A stretch of DNA of 64,000 bases, from positions 1,284,501-1,348,500 of the forward strand of contig NZ_CP078138.1 in assembly GCF_019212185.1 (NCBI RefSeq), read 5' to 3'. Made by a program: the position numbers and the translations under genes. Of the stretch, positions 53,921 through 63,852 are shown in pieces (within the stretch, counting starts at the first letter, position 1; each line of letters begins with the position of its first letter). The stretch comes from Pseudomonas fluorescens (lineage in GTDB: Bacteria > Pseudomonadota > Gammaproteobacteria > Pseudomonadales > Pseudomonadaceae). The notes beneath the pieces are model-generated. The model did no database searches. It had not been told where the DNA came from and saw nothing but the letters and a program-made list of their open reading frames with translations.

Positions 53921-55185
53921 GCAGCGATCAACGTTTTTTCGATTTTCTCAAGGCGCGGATCGGCCTTGATGTAACGTCGGTCGGGCCTGCCATCATCGAG
54001 CGCGCCGTGCGCCAACGCACGACTGCGCAACAGGTGGAGACGGCCGACCAATACTGGCAGCGTCTGCAGGTGTCGGCTGACGAACAGCAAGCGCTGATCG
54101 AAGCGGTGATCGTCCCCGAAACCTGGTTCTTTCGCTATCCGGAGTCCTTCGCGACCCTGGCCAAACTGGCGAACAAACGCCTGGCCGAACTGCATAACAT
54201 GCGTGCGCTGCGCATTCTCAGCTTGCCGTGTTCCACCGGCGAAGAGCCCTATTCGATTGCCATGGCTTTGCTCGATGCAGGCCTGGCGCCGCATCAGTTC
54301 AAGGTCGAGGGGCTGGACGTCAGCCCGCTGTCGGTGGAGCGGGCCAAGCGTGCGCGCTACGGCAAGAACTCGTTTCGTGGGCAGCAGATCGATTTTCGCG
54401 ACCGCCATTTCAGCACCGAGGCAGACGGCTATCAGCTTGATCAGCGAGTGCGCGAGCAGGTGCGCCTGCAGGTCGGCAATCTGCTGGATCCGACGCTGCT
54501 GGCCAATGAACCGCCTTATGACTTCGTGTTCTGCCGCAACCTGCTGATCTACTTCGACCAGCCGACCCAGCAGCAAGTATTCGAAGTGCTCAAGCGCCTG
54601 ACCCATGTCGATGGCGTGCTGTTTATCGGCCCGGCCGAAGGCAGTCTGCTGGGGCGCCTGGGCATGCGTTCGATTGGTATCCCCCAGTCGTTTGCCTTCA
54701 GCCGACACAGCGATCCGCAGCCCGAACCTCTACCCGCCTTCATCCCGCCGCCTTTGCCGGTCAGTGCTCCGGCGCGCCGGATGTCTGCGCCGACGCCACG
54801 GGGTCGACCCTTCGCCAGCACTGCACCGGCACGGGTTGAAAAAGCCCCGGCGAGTGATGCCGCGCAGCTGTTGGCGAATATCGCGGCCCTGGCCAACGCA
54901 GGCAAAAGCCTGGAAGCGCGCGCGGCGTGCGAGACTTATCTGCGCCAGCATGCCCCTGTCGCCCAGGTGTTCTATTGGTTGGGTCTGCTCAGCGACGTGG
55001 CCGGCAGTGCGGTGGAGGCCCAGGGCTTTTATCGCAAGGCCTTGTACCTGGAACCGCAACACCCCGAAGCCCTGATGCATTTGGCCGCCCTGCTGGCCTC
55101 CCAGGGCGACGAGGCCGGAGCTCGGCGCTTGCAGGAGCGCGCTGCGCGTAACGAACGAACCGCTGGCAGTGAGCGCAAACGATGA
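53917..55185 (+). CDS. wspC: CheR-like methyltransferase with TPR region, WspC
   Basis: This 422-residue enzyme methylates WspA with S-adenosylmethionine. The N-terminal CheR domain is followed by the methyltransferase core (IVPETWFFRYPESF, LSLPCSTGEEPYSIAM and FVFCRNLLIYFD), covering about residues 1-265. A proline-rich linker leads to a TPR-like region (about 325-415, LGLLSDVAGSAVEAQGFYRK). The ATG at 53917 overlaps the wspB stop; a longer frame inside wspB is rejected. Confidence 0.94.
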   Translation: MSSDQRFFDFLKARIGLDVTSVGPAIIERAVRQRTTAQQVETADQYWQRLQVSADEQQALIEAVIVPETWFFRYPESFATLAKLANKRLAELHNMRALRILSLPCSTGEEPYSIAMALLDAGLAPHQFKVEGLDVSPLSVERAKRARYGKNSFRGQQIDFRDRHFSTEADGYQLDQRVREQVRLQVGNLLDPTLLANEPPYDFVFCRNLLIYFDQPTQQQVFEVLKRLTHVDGVLFIGPAEGSLLGRLGMRSIGIPQSFAFSRHSDPQPEPLPAFIPPPLPVSAPARRMSAPTPRGRPFASTAPARVEKAPASDAAQLLANIAALANAGKSLEARAACETYLRQHAPVAQVFYWLGLLSDVAGSAVEAQGFYRKALYLEPQHPEALMHLAALLASQGDEAGARRLQERAARNERTAGSERKR

Positions 55186-55865
55186 TCGGTTCTGTTTCGT
55201 TGAACGTGACCCATGACGATGCCCAAGCCATTGACGATTGCTGGAACCGCATCGGGATCCATGGCGATCACTCCTGTCCGTTGCTGGCTGAGCATATTCA
55301 TTGCCGCAATTGTGCGGTGTATTCCGCCGCCGCCACCCGCTTGCTGGATCGCTATGCCTTGCAGCAGGACGACGAGCGACACTCTTCGGCGGTCGTCGAA
55401 GTCCAGGTCGCCACGCGCTCGCTATTAATGTTCCGCCTGGGCGAGGAGTGGCTGGCGCTCAGCACCCGCAGCCTGGTGGAAGTGGCGCCCTTGCAGACCG
55501 TGCATTCGTTGCCTCATCAGCGCTCGCGGGCACTGCTGGGGGTGGCGAATGTGCGCGGGGCGCTGGTGGCGTGCCTGTCGCTGGTGGAGTTGCTGGGGCT
55601 GGAAGCGTCCGCCCCTGTCACCGCAGCCGCACGGGTGATGCCGCGTATGTTGATCATTGCTGCACAGGGTGGCCCGGTGGTGGTACCGGTGGATGAAGTG
55701 GACGGGATTCACGCCATTGACCAGCGCCTGCTCGACGCTGCCTCGCAGTCCGGCCCGCAGGCCAGTGGCAAGTACACCCGAGGCGTATTGCCGTACAAGG
55801 GGCGCAGCTTGCGTTGGCTGGATGAAGAGCAGTTGTTGTCCGCCGTGACCCGGAGCCTCACATGA
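55182..55865 (+). CDS. wspD: CheW-like coupling protein WspD
   Basis: This 227-residue protein has an N-terminal part of about 70 residues, with a cysteine-containing stretch (CPLLAEHIHCRNCAVYSAA), before a CheW domain (LLMFRLGEEWLALSTRSLVE). It couples receptors to WspE, alongside WspB. Both ends overlap the neighbours by four bases (ATGA). The extra N-terminal region distinguishes it from WspB; its role is not evident. Confidence 0.93.
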   Translation: MIGSVSLNVTHDDAQAIDDCWNRIGIHGDHSCPLLAEHIHCRNCAVYSAAATRLLDRYALQQDDERHSSAVVEVQVATRSLLMFRLGEEWLALSTRSLVEVAPLQTVHSLPHQRSRALLGVANVRGALVACLSLVELLGLEASAPVTAAARVMPRMLIIAAQGGPVVVPVDEVDGIHAIDQRLLDAASQSGPQASGKYTRGVLPYKGRSLRWLDEEQLLSAVTRSLT

Positions 55866-58150
55866 CCCCCGAGCAAATGCGCGACGCCTCGCTGCTGGAG
55901 TTGTTCAGCCTGGAGGCCGAGGCCCAGACCCAAGTGCTCAGTGCCGGCCTGTTGGCGTTGGAGCGTGATCCGACCCAGGCCGACCACCTGGAATCCTGCA
56001 TGCGTGCGGCTCACTCGCTCAAGGGCGCCGCCCGGATTGTCGGGGTGGACGCCGGGGTCAGTGTTTCTCATGTGATGGAAGATTGCCTGGTCAGTGCTCA
56101 GGAGGGGCGCCTGCTGCTGCGCCCCGAGCACATTGATGCATTGCTCCAGGGCACTGATTTGCTGATGCGCATTGCCACGCCCGGCAGTACCGATGTCGGC
56201 CCCGAGAACATTGAAGCCTATGTGGCGTTGATGGGACGCCTGCTGGATCCGGCGGCGCCCGCCCCAGTAGTGGCCGCGCCGCTGTCCGAACGGCCAATGG
56301 CTGAGTTGCAGCTTGAGCCAGCGCCTGCTCCAGAGTTGCTCGAGCCGGAGATCGCGACGTCGGTGCAAACGTCACGTCCGGGCAAGCGCGTCACCGAAGG
56401 TGGCGAGCGTGTGCTGCGGGTCACCGCCGAGCGCCTGAACAGCTTGCTCGACCTGTCGAGCAAGTCGCTGGTGGAAACCCAGCGCCTGAAGCCCTACCTG
56501 GCAACCCTGCAGCGGCTTAAACGCTTGCAGAGCAATGGCCTGCGCGCACTGGAAAACCTTAACGCCCAACTCACCGAGCAGAGCCTGAGCCTGGAGGCGC
56601 AGGAAGCCCTGGAGGATGCGCGACGGTTACTCGCCGAGTCGCAGCAGGTGCTGGCGGAGCAAACCGCCGAGCTGGACGAGTTTGCCTGGCAGGCCAGTCA
56701 GCGTGCGCAAGTGCTCTACGACACCGCCCTGGCCTGTCGCATGCGGCCGTTTGCCGATGTATTGACGGGGCAGGTGCGCATGGTCCGCGACCTGGGGCGT
56801 AGTCTCGGCAAGCAGGTGCGGTTGGAGATCGAGGGCGAGAAGACTCAGGTCGATCGTGATGTTCTGGAAAAACTCGAAGCCCCGCTGACCCATTTGTTGC
56901 GCAACGCGGTGGACCATGGCATCGAAATGCCGGAGCAGCGCCTGCTCGCCGGCAAGCCCGCCGAAGGGTTGATCCGCTTGCGCGCCTCTCACCAGGCCGG
57001 TCTGCTGGTGCTGGAGCTCAGCGACGATGGCAATGGTGTCGACCTGGAGCGGGTCCGGCGCAGTATCGTCGAGCGCCAGCTGTCGCCGGCCGAGACGGCT
57101 GCACAGTTGAGCGAGGAAGAGCTGCTGACGTTCCTGTTCCTGCCCGGCTTCAGTCTGCGCGACAGGGTCACCGAGGTCTCCGGGCGCGGTGTCGGCCTGG
57201 ACGCGGTGCAGCATATGGTGCGCCAGTTGCGTGGAGCGGTGGAGCTCGAGCAGAAAACCGGGGAGGGCAGTCGCTTTCATCTGGAAGTGCCGCTGACCCT
57301 GTCGGTGGTGCGCAGCCTGGTGGTGGAAGTGGGTGAAGAAGCCTATGCCTTCCCCCTGGCGCACATCGAGCGCATGTGTGACCTGGCCCCGGATGAGATC
57401 ATTCAGGTCGAGGGGCGCCAGCATTTCTGGCACGAGGGGCGTCATGTCGGCCTGGTTGCCGCCAGTCAGTTGTTGCAGCATCCGGCCAGCCAGAACAGCG
57501 CGGCGACCCTCAAGGTGGTGGTGATTCGTGAGCGCGATGCGGTGTACGGCGTGGCGGTCGAGCGCTTCATCGGCGAGCGCACCCTGGTGGTGCTGCCGCT
57601 GGATGAACGCCTGGGCAAGATCCAGGATATCTCCGCCGGGGCCTTGCTCGATGACGGCTCGGTGGTGTTGATCGTCGATGTCGAAGACATGCTGCGCTCC
57701 GTTGAGAAGCTGCTTAACACTGGACGCCTGGAGCGCATCGCTCGTAATAATCAGCAGGCGGCGCACGTGGTGCGTAAACGGGTGCTGGTGGTCGACGATT
57801 CGCTGACCGTGCGTGAGTTGCAGCGCAAGTTGCTGGTCAATCGCGGTTATGACGTCGCCGTCGCCGTGGATGGCATGGACGGTTGGAACGCCCTGCGCTC
57901 CGAGGATTTCGACCTGCTGATTACCGATATCGACATGCCGCGCATGGACGGTATCGAGCTGGTATCGCTGTTGCGTCGCGACAACCGCTTGCAGTCATTG
58001 CCGGTGATGGTGGTGTCCTACAAGGATCGCGAAGAAGACCGACGCCGTGGACTGGAAGCCGGAGCCGACTATTATCTAGCCAAGGCCAGTTTTCATGATG
58101 ATGCCCTGCTCGACGCAGTGGTTGAGCTCATAGGAGGAGCGCGGGCATGA
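55862..58150 (+). CDS. wspE: Hybrid CheA-type histidine kinase with receiver, WspE
   Basis: This 762-residue kinase phosphorylates WspR and WspF. It has an HPt domain with His51 in AAHSLKGAARIVG, a dimerisation and kinase core (LLRNAVDHGIEMPEQR, LELSDDGNGVDLERV and GRGVGLDAVQHMV), a CheW-like domain (about 460-590) and a C-terminal receiver with Asp689 in LLITDIDMPRMDG. All catalytic motifs are intact. The 5' and 3' ends overlap wspD and wspF by four bases. Confidence 0.95.
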   Translation: MTPEQMRDASLLELFSLEAEAQTQVLSAGLLALERDPTQADHLESCMRAAHSLKGAARIVGVDAGVSVSHVMEDCLVSAQEGRLLLRPEHIDALLQGTDLLMRIATPGSTDVGPENIEAYVALMGRLLDPAAPAPVVAAPLSERPMAELQLEPAPAPELLEPEIATSVQTSRPGKRVTEGGERVLRVTAERLNSLLDLSSKSLVETQRLKPYLATLQRLKRLQSNGLRALENLNAQLTEQSLSLEAQEALEDARRLLAESQQVLAEQTAELDEFAWQASQRAQVLYDTALACRMRPFADVLTGQVRMVRDLGRSLGKQVRLEIEGEKTQVDRDVLEKLEAPLTHLLRNAVDHGIEMPEQRLLAGKPAEGLIRLRASHQAGLLVLELSDDGNGVDLERVRRSIVERQLSPAETAAQLSEEELLTFLFLPGFSLRDRVTEVSGRGVGLDAVQHMVRQLRGAVELEQKTGEGSRFHLEVPLTLSVVRSLVVEVGEEAYAFPLAHIERMCDLAPDEIIQVEGRQHFWHEGRHVGLVAASQLLQHPASQNSAATLKVVVIRERDAVYGVAVERFIGERTLVVLPLDERLGKIQDISAGALLDDGSVVLIVDVEDMLRSVEKLLNTGRLERIARNNQQAAHVVRKRVLVVDDSLTVRELQRKLLVNRGYDVAVAVDGMDGWNALRSEDFDLLITDIDMPRMDGIELVSLLRRDNRLQSLPVMVVSYKDREEDRRRGLEAGADYYLAKASFHDDALLDAVVELIGGARA

Positions 58151-59157
58151 GGATCGCAATCGTCAACGACATGCCCATGGCGGTGGAGGCGTTGCGCCGC
58201 GCCCTGGCGTTCGAGCCCGCACATCAGGTGGTGTGGGTCGCCAGCAATGGCGCGGAGGCGGTGCAGCGATGCGCCGAGCTGACCCCGGACCTGATCCTGA
58301 TGGACTTGATCATGCCGGTCATGGACGGGGTCGAGGCGACCCGGCGGATCATGGCCGAAACCCCATGCGCCATCGTGATTGTCACGGTCGATCGCCAGCA
58401 GAATGTGCACCGGGTCTTCGAAGCCATGGGCCATGGCGCCCTGGATGTGGTCGACACCCCGGCGCTGGGTGCGGGCAACGCCCAGGAAGCGGCGGCGCCA
58501 CTGCTGCGCAAAATCATGAATATCGGCTGGTTGATTGGCGAGAAGACCGGCCGCGAAAGGCAGACGCCCAGCCCGTTGCGCGCGTCGGCGTCGCGCCAGC
58601 GCCTGGTAGCCATCGGCTCCTCGGCCGGTGGCCCGGCCGCCCTGGAAGTGCTGCTCAAGGGCTTGCCGCGTAATTTTCCCGGGGCGATTGTGCTGGTACA
58701 GCACGTGGATCAGGTGTTTGCCGCCGGCATGGCTGAATGGCTGAGCAGTGCCAGCGGCCTCGATGTACGCCTGGCGAAGGAGGGCGAGCCGCCTCAGAGC
58801 GGTACCGTGCTGCTGGCGGGCACCAATCACCATATTCGATTATTGAAAAACGGTACGCTGGCCTACACCGCCGAACCGGTCAACGAGATCTACCGACCTT
58901 CGATTGACGTATTCTTTGAAAGCGTGGCCAGTTACTGGAACGGTGATGCAGTGGGTGTGCTGCTGACCGGCATGGGCCGCGATGGCGCCCAGGGACTTAA
59001 ATTGATGCGCCAGCAGGGTTTTCTGACCATTGCTCAGGATCAGCACAGCAGTGCGGTGTACGGCATGCCCAAGGCCGCCGCCGCCATCGATGCCGCTGTA
59101 GAAATCCGCCCGCTGGACAAAATAGCGCCACGTTTGCTGGAGATCTTTGCACAATGA
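58147..59157 (+). CDS. wspF: CheB-like methylesterase WspF
   Basis: This 336-residue methylesterase removes methyl groups from WspA and so keeps the pathway off. It has a receiver (Asp53 in LILMDLIMPVMDG) and a methylesterase domain with the catalytic Ser159 (IGSSAGGPAAL), His186 (VQHVDQVF) and Asp279 (GMGRDGAQG). It is complete here, so this strain should have normal low Wsp output; loss of WspF is the classic wrinkly spreader route. It starts within the wspE stop. Confidence 0.95.
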   Translation: MRIAIVNDMPMAVEALRRALAFEPAHQVVWVASNGAEAVQRCAELTPDLILMDLIMPVMDGVEATRRIMAETPCAIVIVTVDRQQNVHRVFEAMGHGALDVVDTPALGAGNAQEAAAPLLRKIMNIGWLIGEKTGRERQTPSPLRASASRQRLVAIGSSAGGPAALEVLLKGLPRNFPGAIVLVQHVDQVFAAGMAEWLSSASGLDVRLAKEGEPPQSGTVLLAGTNHHIRLLKNGTLAYTAEPVNEIYRPSIDVFFESVASYWNGDAVGVLLTGMGRDGAQGLKLMRQQGFLTIAQDQHSSAVYGMPKAAAAIDAAVEIRPLDKIAPRLLEIFAQ

Positions 59158-59205
59158 CTGACATCCGCAGCGGTACTGGCCAAGCAGTATTTCAGGTGAA
59201 TCCCC

Positions 59206-60207
59206 ATGGATGAGTTACAGCTCGACGACTTCAAGAACGATGAAAACGCCGCCATGGTCCTGCTGGTCGACGACCAGGCGATGATCGGCGAAGCGGTGCG
59301 TCGTGGGTTGGCCAACGAGGACAACATCGACTTCCACTTCTGCGCCGATCCGCATCAGGCGATTGCCCATGCGATCCGCATCAAGCCGACGGTGATCCTC
59401 CAGGATCTGGTGATGCCCGGCCTGGACGGCCTGACGCTGGTGCGCGAATACCGCAACCATCCAGCGACCAAGGACATCCCGATCATTGTTCTGTCGACCA
59501 AGGAAGACCCCTTAATCAAGAGCGCGGCCTTTGCCGCCGGTGCCAACGATTATCTGGTCAAACTGCCGGACAATATCGAACTGGTCGCGCGGATCCGCTA
59601 TCACTCACGCTCCTACAACACCCTGATCCAGCGAGATGCCGCGTACCGGGCGCTGCGGGTCAGTCAGCAGCAGTTGCTCGACACCAACCTGGTGCTGCAA
59701 CGCCTGATGAACTCCGACGGCCTGACCGGCCTGTCGAACCGCCGGCACTTCGACGAATACCTGGAACTGGAGTGGAGGCGGTCGCTGCGGGATCAGACCC
59801 AGCTCTCGCTGTTGATGATCGATGTCGACTACTTCAAGTCATTTAACGACAGTTTTGGCCATTTGGACGGGGATGAAGCCCTCCGCAAGGTGGCCACGGC
59901 CATCCGCGATGCCAGCAGTCGTCCATCAGACCTGCCGGCGCGCTACGGCGGCGAAGAGTTCGCCCTGGTGCTGCCCAACACCTCGCCCGGCGGCGCACGG
60001 CTGGTCGCGGAGAAGCTGCGCCAGGCCGTCGCTGCCCTGAAAATTCCGCACATTTCCCCGGCCGAGGGTGCGAGCCTGACCATCAGCATCGGTCTGTCGA
60101 CCATCACCCCGCAGCCGGGCAGTGACTGCCGACAGTTAATTTCGGCGGCCGACAAGGGGCTGTACCTGGCGAAGAACAATGGGCGCAATCAGGTCGGGAT
60201 CGCGTAA
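59206..60207 (+). CDS. wspR: Response-regulator diguanylate cyclase WspR
   Basis: This 333-residue protein makes cyclic di-GMP on phosphorylation by WspE, promoting cellulose and biofilm formation. The receiver has Asp67 in [13 protein letters not shown], then a coiled linker, and the GGDEF domain carries GGEEF at residues 248-252. The product-inhibition I-site RPSD (239-242) precedes it, so feedback control is retained. It stands 48 bases after wspF, the widest gap in the operon. Confidence 0.96.
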   Translation: MDELQLDDFKNDENAAMVLLVDDQAMIGEAVRRGLANEDNIDFHFCADPHQAIAHAIRIKPTVILQDLVMPGLDGLTLVREYRNHPATKDIPIIVLSTKEDPLIKSAAFAAGANDYLVKLPDNIELVARIRYHSRSYNTLIQRDAAYRALRVSQQQLLDTNLVLQRLMNSDGLTGLSNRRHFDEYLELEWRRSLRDQTQLSLLMIDVDYFKSFNDSFGHLDGDEALRKVATAIRDASSRPSDLPARYGGEEFALVLPNTSPGGARLVAEKLRQAVAALKIPHISPAEGASLTISIGLSTITPQPGSDCRQLISAADKGLYLAKNNGRNQVGIA

Positions 60208-60269
60208 AAAACAGCCGTTTTGGTGGCGCAATTGCCGCCAGGCGGGCTGCCGTGGCGGCCTGATTACGG

Positions 60270-60275
60270 TATACT
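60270..60275 (+). promoter_or_regulatory. -10-like TATACT upstream of prfB
   Basis: TATACT lies 39 bases upstream of the prfB start, in the gap after wspR, which also holds GCCGCC/GGCGGC dyad symmetry. The -35 is not clear. Confidence 0.4.
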
Positions 60276-60314
60276 CGCCGGCTTTCAAAAGTTCGCCAAC
60301 GAGTGCTGCCCGCC

Positions 60315-61410
60315 ATGGAAATCAACCCGATCCTTAACACCATCAAGGACCTGTCCGAGCGCTCCGAAACTATTCGGGGGTATCTTTGACTACGATCAAA
60401 AGCATGAGCGTCTGACCGAGGTCAATCGCGAGCTTGAAGATCCGAGTGTCTGGAACAAACCTGAATACGCCCAGGAACTGGGCCGCGAGCGCGCTGCGCT
60501 GGCGCAGATCGTTGATACCCTTGACGAGCTGAACACCGGTCTGGCCGATTGCCGTGACCTGCTGGACATGGCCGTCGAAGAAAACGACGAAGGCGCCGTC
60601 GACGATGTGGTCGCCGAGCTGGCCCGTCTCGAGGAAAGCCTGGCCAAGCTGGAATTCCGTCGCATGTTCAGCCATGAAATGGACCCGAACAACGCCTACC
60701 TGGACATCCAGGCCGGTTCCGGCGGCACCGAAGCCCAGGACTGGGCCAACATCCTGCTGCGCATGTACTTGCGCTGGGCTGACAAGCGCGGCTTCGACGC
60801 GACCATCATGGAGCTGTCGGCCGGTGAAGTCGCCGGGATCAAGGGCGCTACCGTGCACATCAAGGGCGAGTACGCCTTTGGCTGGCTGCGCACCGAAATC
60901 GGCGTGCACCGCCTGGTGCGCAAGAGCCCGTTCGACTCAGGCAACCGTCGCCACACCTCGTTCTCCGCGGTTTTCGTCTCGCCAGAGATCGACGACAAAG
61001 TGGAAATCGAAATCAACCCGGCAGACCTGCGGATCGACACCTATCGTTCCTCCGGTGCCGGTGGTCAGCACGTAAACACCACCGACTCGGCCGTACGTAT
61101 CACTCACGTACCGACCAACACCGTGGTCAGCTGCCAGAACGAACGTTCCCAGCACGCCAACAAGGACACCGCCATGAAAATGCTGCGGGCCAAGTTGTAC
61201 GAGCAGGAAATGCAGAAACGCAACGCCGCGTCGCAAGCGCTGGAAGACACCAAGTCCGATATCGGCTGGGGTCACCAGATTCGTTCCTATGTACTGGATG
61301 CCTCGCGGATCAAGGATCTGCGCACCAACATCGAACGCAGCGACTGCGACAAGGTGCTCGACGGCGACATCGACGAGTACCTGGAAGCCAGCCTGAAGTC
61401 CGGGCTGTAA
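60315..61410 (+). CDS. prfB: Peptide chain release factor 2, with programmed +1 frameshift
   Basis: The 364-residue factor releases peptides at UGA and UAA. Codons 1-24 run from ATG 60315 to an in-frame TGA at 60387-60389. The ribosome slips +1 at CTT TGA so that the second part reads from 60388. The site is classical: an internal GGGGG ribosome-binding-like stretch, then TATCTTTGAC. The protein keeps the stop-reading SPF motif (204-206) and the GGQ motif (249-251). The frameshift autoregulates RF2: low RF2 favours slipping. The CDS is join(60315..60386,60388..61410). Confidence 0.95.
60378..60391 (+). promoter_or_regulatory. prfB programmed frameshift site
   Basis: GGGGGTATCTTTGAC contains the Shine-Dalgarno-like GGGGG, three bases of spacer, the slippery CTT codon and the UGA stop followed by C. 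This is the conserved RF2 recoding signal. Confidence 0.93.
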
Positions 61411-61431
61411 TACCCTGACACACCGCGATCC

Positions 61432-61475
61432 CTGTAGGAGCCGGCTTGCCGGCGATCCCCGGCCGCAGGCCGGGG
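61432..61475. repeat. REP-like palindrome and hairpin between prfB and lysS
   Basis: TGTAGGAGCCGGCTTGCCGGCG (from 61433) is a REP-type palindrome. CCCCGGCC gca GGCCGGGG (61457-61475) is a second, perfect 8-bp hairpin immediately after. Confidence 0.8.
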
Positions 61476-61504
61476 GCAACGAACCAGATGGAATACCTAA
61501 AGAC

Positions 61505-63007
61505 ATGAGCGACCTAGAACTCGACCCGCAAGCCCTGCAACAGGAAGAAAACACCCTGATCGCCCTGCGCAAGGAAAAGCTTGCTGCCGAGCGCGCCAAG
61601 GGCAATGCCTTCCCGAACGACTTCCGCCGCGACAACTACTGCGATGTCCTGCAGAAACAGTACGCGGACAAGACCAAGGAAGAGCTCGCAGAGGCTGCAA
61701 TCCCGGTCAAGGTTGCCGGTCGCATCATGCTCAACCGTGGCTCGTTCATGGTGATCCAGGACATGACCGGGCGCATCCAGGTCTACGTCAACCGCAAGAC
61801 CCTGCCGGAAGAAACCCTGGCCGAGGTGAAAACCTGGGACCTGGGCGACATCATTGCCGCCGAAGGCACCCTGGCCCGTTCCGGCAAGGGCGACCTGTAC
61901 GTTGAAATGACCAGCGTGCGTCTGCTGACCAAGTCCCTGCGTCCATTGCCGGACAAGCACCACGGCCTGACCGACACCGAGCAGCGCTATCGCCAGCGTT
62001 ACGTTGACCTGATCGTCAACGAAGACGTGCGCCAGACGTTCCGCGTGCGTTCGCAAGTGATTGCGCACATCCGCAGCTTCCTGATGAAGCGCGACTTCCT
62101 CGAAGTTGAAACGCCGATGCTGCAGACCATCCCTGGCGGCGCGGCAGCCAAGCCGTTCGAAACCCACCACAACGCGCTGGACATGGAAATGTTCCTGCGT
62201 ATCGCGCCTGAACTGTACCTCAAGCGCCTGGTGGTTGGCGGCTTCGAGAAAGTCTTCGAGATCAACCGCAACTTCCGTAACGAAGGCGTTTCGACTCGTC
62301 ACAACCCTGAATTCACTATGTTGGAGTTCTACCAGGCTTACGCCGACTACGAAGACAACATGGACCTGACCGAAGAACTGTTCCGTGAACTGGCGCAGCT
62401 GGTCCTGGGCAGCACTGACGTGCCGTACGGCGACAAGGTGTTCCACTTCGGCGAGCCGTTCGTGCGCCTGTCGGTGTTCGACTCGATCCTCAAGTACAAC
62501 CCTGAGCTGACCGCCGACGACCTGAACGACATCGACAAGGCCCGTGACATCGCCAAGAAAGCCGGCGCCAAGGTGCTGGGCTTCGAAGGCCTGGGCAAGC
62601 TACAGGTGATGATTTTCGAAGAACTGGTGGAGCACAAGCTGGAACAGCCGCACTTCATTACCCAGTACCCGTTCGAAGTATCGCCGCTGGCTCGTCGCAA
62701 CGACGACAACCCGAACGTCACCGACCGCTTCGAGCTGTTCATCGGTGGTCGCGAAATCGCTAACGCCTACTCCGAGTTGAACGACGCGGAAGACCAGGCC
62801 GAGCGCTTCATGGCCCAGGTGGCCGACAAGGACGCCGGCGACGACGAAGCCATGCACTACGACGCCGACTTCGTGCGTGCGCTGGAGTACGGCATGCCGC
62901 CAACGGCGGGCGAGGGCATCGGTATCGATCGCCTGGTGATGTTGTTGACCAACTCGCCATCGATCCGCGATGTGATCCTGTTCCCGCACATGCGACCGCA
63001 AGCGTAA
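61505..63007 (+). CDS. lysS: Lysyl-tRNA synthetase, class II
   Basis: This 500-residue enzyme charges tRNA-Lys. An N-terminal OB-fold anticodon-binding domain (about residues 60-170, [20 protein letters not shown]) precedes the class II core with motif 2 ([20 protein letters not shown]) and motif 3 ([20 protein letters not shown]). The length is normal. It follows prfB, the usual gammaproteobacterial order, and ends in a strong terminator. Confidence 0.97.
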   Translation: MSDLELDPQALQQEENTLIALRKEKLAAERAKGNAFPNDFRRDNYCDVLQKQYADKTKEELAEAAIPVKVAGRIMLNRGSFMVIQDMTGRIQVYVNRKTLPEETLAEVKTWDLGDIIAAEGTLARSGKGDLYVEMTSVRLLTKSLRPLPDKHHGLTDTEQRYRQRYVDLIVNEDVRQTFRVRSQVIAHIRSFLMKRDFLEVETPMLQTIPGGAAAKPFETHHNALDMEMFLRIAPELYLKRLVVGGFEKVFEINRNFRNEGVSTRHNPEFTMLEFYQAYADYEDNMDLTEELFRELAQLVLGSTDVPYGDKVFHFGEPFVRLSVFDSILKYNPELTADDLNDIDKARDIAKKAGAKVLGFEGLGKLQVMIFEELVEHKLEQPHFITQYPFEVSPLARRNDDNPNVTDRFELFIGGREIANAYSELNDAEDQAERFMAQVADKDAGDDEAMHYDADFVRALEYGMPPTAGEGIGIDRLVMLLTNSPSIRDVILFPHMRPQA

Positions 63008-63018
63008 ATGCTGCAATT

Positions 63019-63050
63019 TAAAAAGCCGCCGACTTCAGGCGGCTTTTTAT
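63019..63050 (+). terminator. Intrinsic terminator of lysS
   Basis: AAAAGCCGCC (63021-63030) and GGCGGCTTTT pair around a seven-base loop, with TTTTTAT after the stem. Confidence 0.92.
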
Positions 63051-63105
63051 TGCCTGAATGGAACAAACGTATCAACTTATTGCTTCCAACTGCGAGGTAA
63101 GACCG

Positions 63106-63822
63106 GTGAATCGTGCAAATGCTCAAGAAGGAGCTGCGGGGGTCGCCACGGCGGTCGCCGAAAGTGTTCAGTACCAGGGCCGCAAGGCCAGCCGCCAGGG
63201 CAGTGAACAGCGTCGCCAGGAGATTCTTGATGCCGCGATGCGCATTGTCGTGCGCGACGGCGTGCGCGCGGTGCGCCACCGCGCCGTGGCGGCGGAAGCC
63301 GACGTACCGCTGTCGGCGACCACCTACTATTTCAAGGACATCGACGACCTGTTGACCGATACCTTCGCCCAGTATGTGGAGCGCAGCGCCGCGTATATGG
63401 CCAAGCTGTGGGCCAACCACGAAGGGTTATTGCGCGAATTGGTGGTCAGCAGTGATGGCAGCCCCGAATCCCGTTCGCGAGTGGCCGACGACATTGCGCG
63501 GTTTACCGCCGATTATGTGCACCGGCAACTGGTCAATCGCCGTGAGCACCTGATGGCCGAACAGGCGTTTCGCCAGGAAGCCCTGCTCAATCCACGCCTG
63601 GCACTGTTGGTGCGCTCCCATCAGCAGATTCTCCTGCATGGCACCTTCCAGTTGTTCGAGGTGCTGGGCTCGGCGCAGCCGGAGCAGGATGCCAAAGTGT
63701 TGACGGCTATAATCGGACGGATGGAATATCAAGGCTTGCTCAACGAGGCGCAGCCGCAAACGGAAGAGGAAACGCTCGCTATCCTCACCCGGTACATGCA
63801 TTTGGTGCTGGCGTCGGTGTAA
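63106..63822 (+). CDS. TetR-family transcriptional regulator
   Basis: This 238-residue regulator has the TetR helix-turn-helix (ILDAAMRIVVRDGVRAVRHR, then AEADVPLSATTYYFKDIDDL) followed by an all-helical ligand domain. Targets and ligand are unknown; the adjacent lipoprotein gene is a possible target. The GTG at 63106, with GAGG eight bases upstream, is preferred. An ATG at 63058 is in frame but lies inside the terminator-proximal leader and has no ribosome site. Confidence 0.85.
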   Translation: MNRANAQEGAAGVATAVAESVQYQGRKASRQGSEQRRQEILDAAMRIVVRDGVRAVRHRAVAAEADVPLSATTYYFKDIDDLLTDTFAQYVERSAAYMAKLWANHEGLLRELVVSSDGSPESRSRVADDIARFTADYVHRQLVNRREHLMAEQAFRQEALLNPRLALLVRSHQQILLHGTFQLFEVLGSAQPEQDAKVLTAIIGRMEYQGLLNEAQPQTEEETLAILTRYMHLVLASV

Positions 63823-63852
63823 CCCCTGGCGGGCAGTAAAAGGGAGTCCTGG

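Noticed and set aside
60315..60390. prfB as a frameshifted pseudogene
   Set aside because: The interrupting TGA sits in the conserved RF2 programmed frameshift signal, and the rest of the protein is intact.
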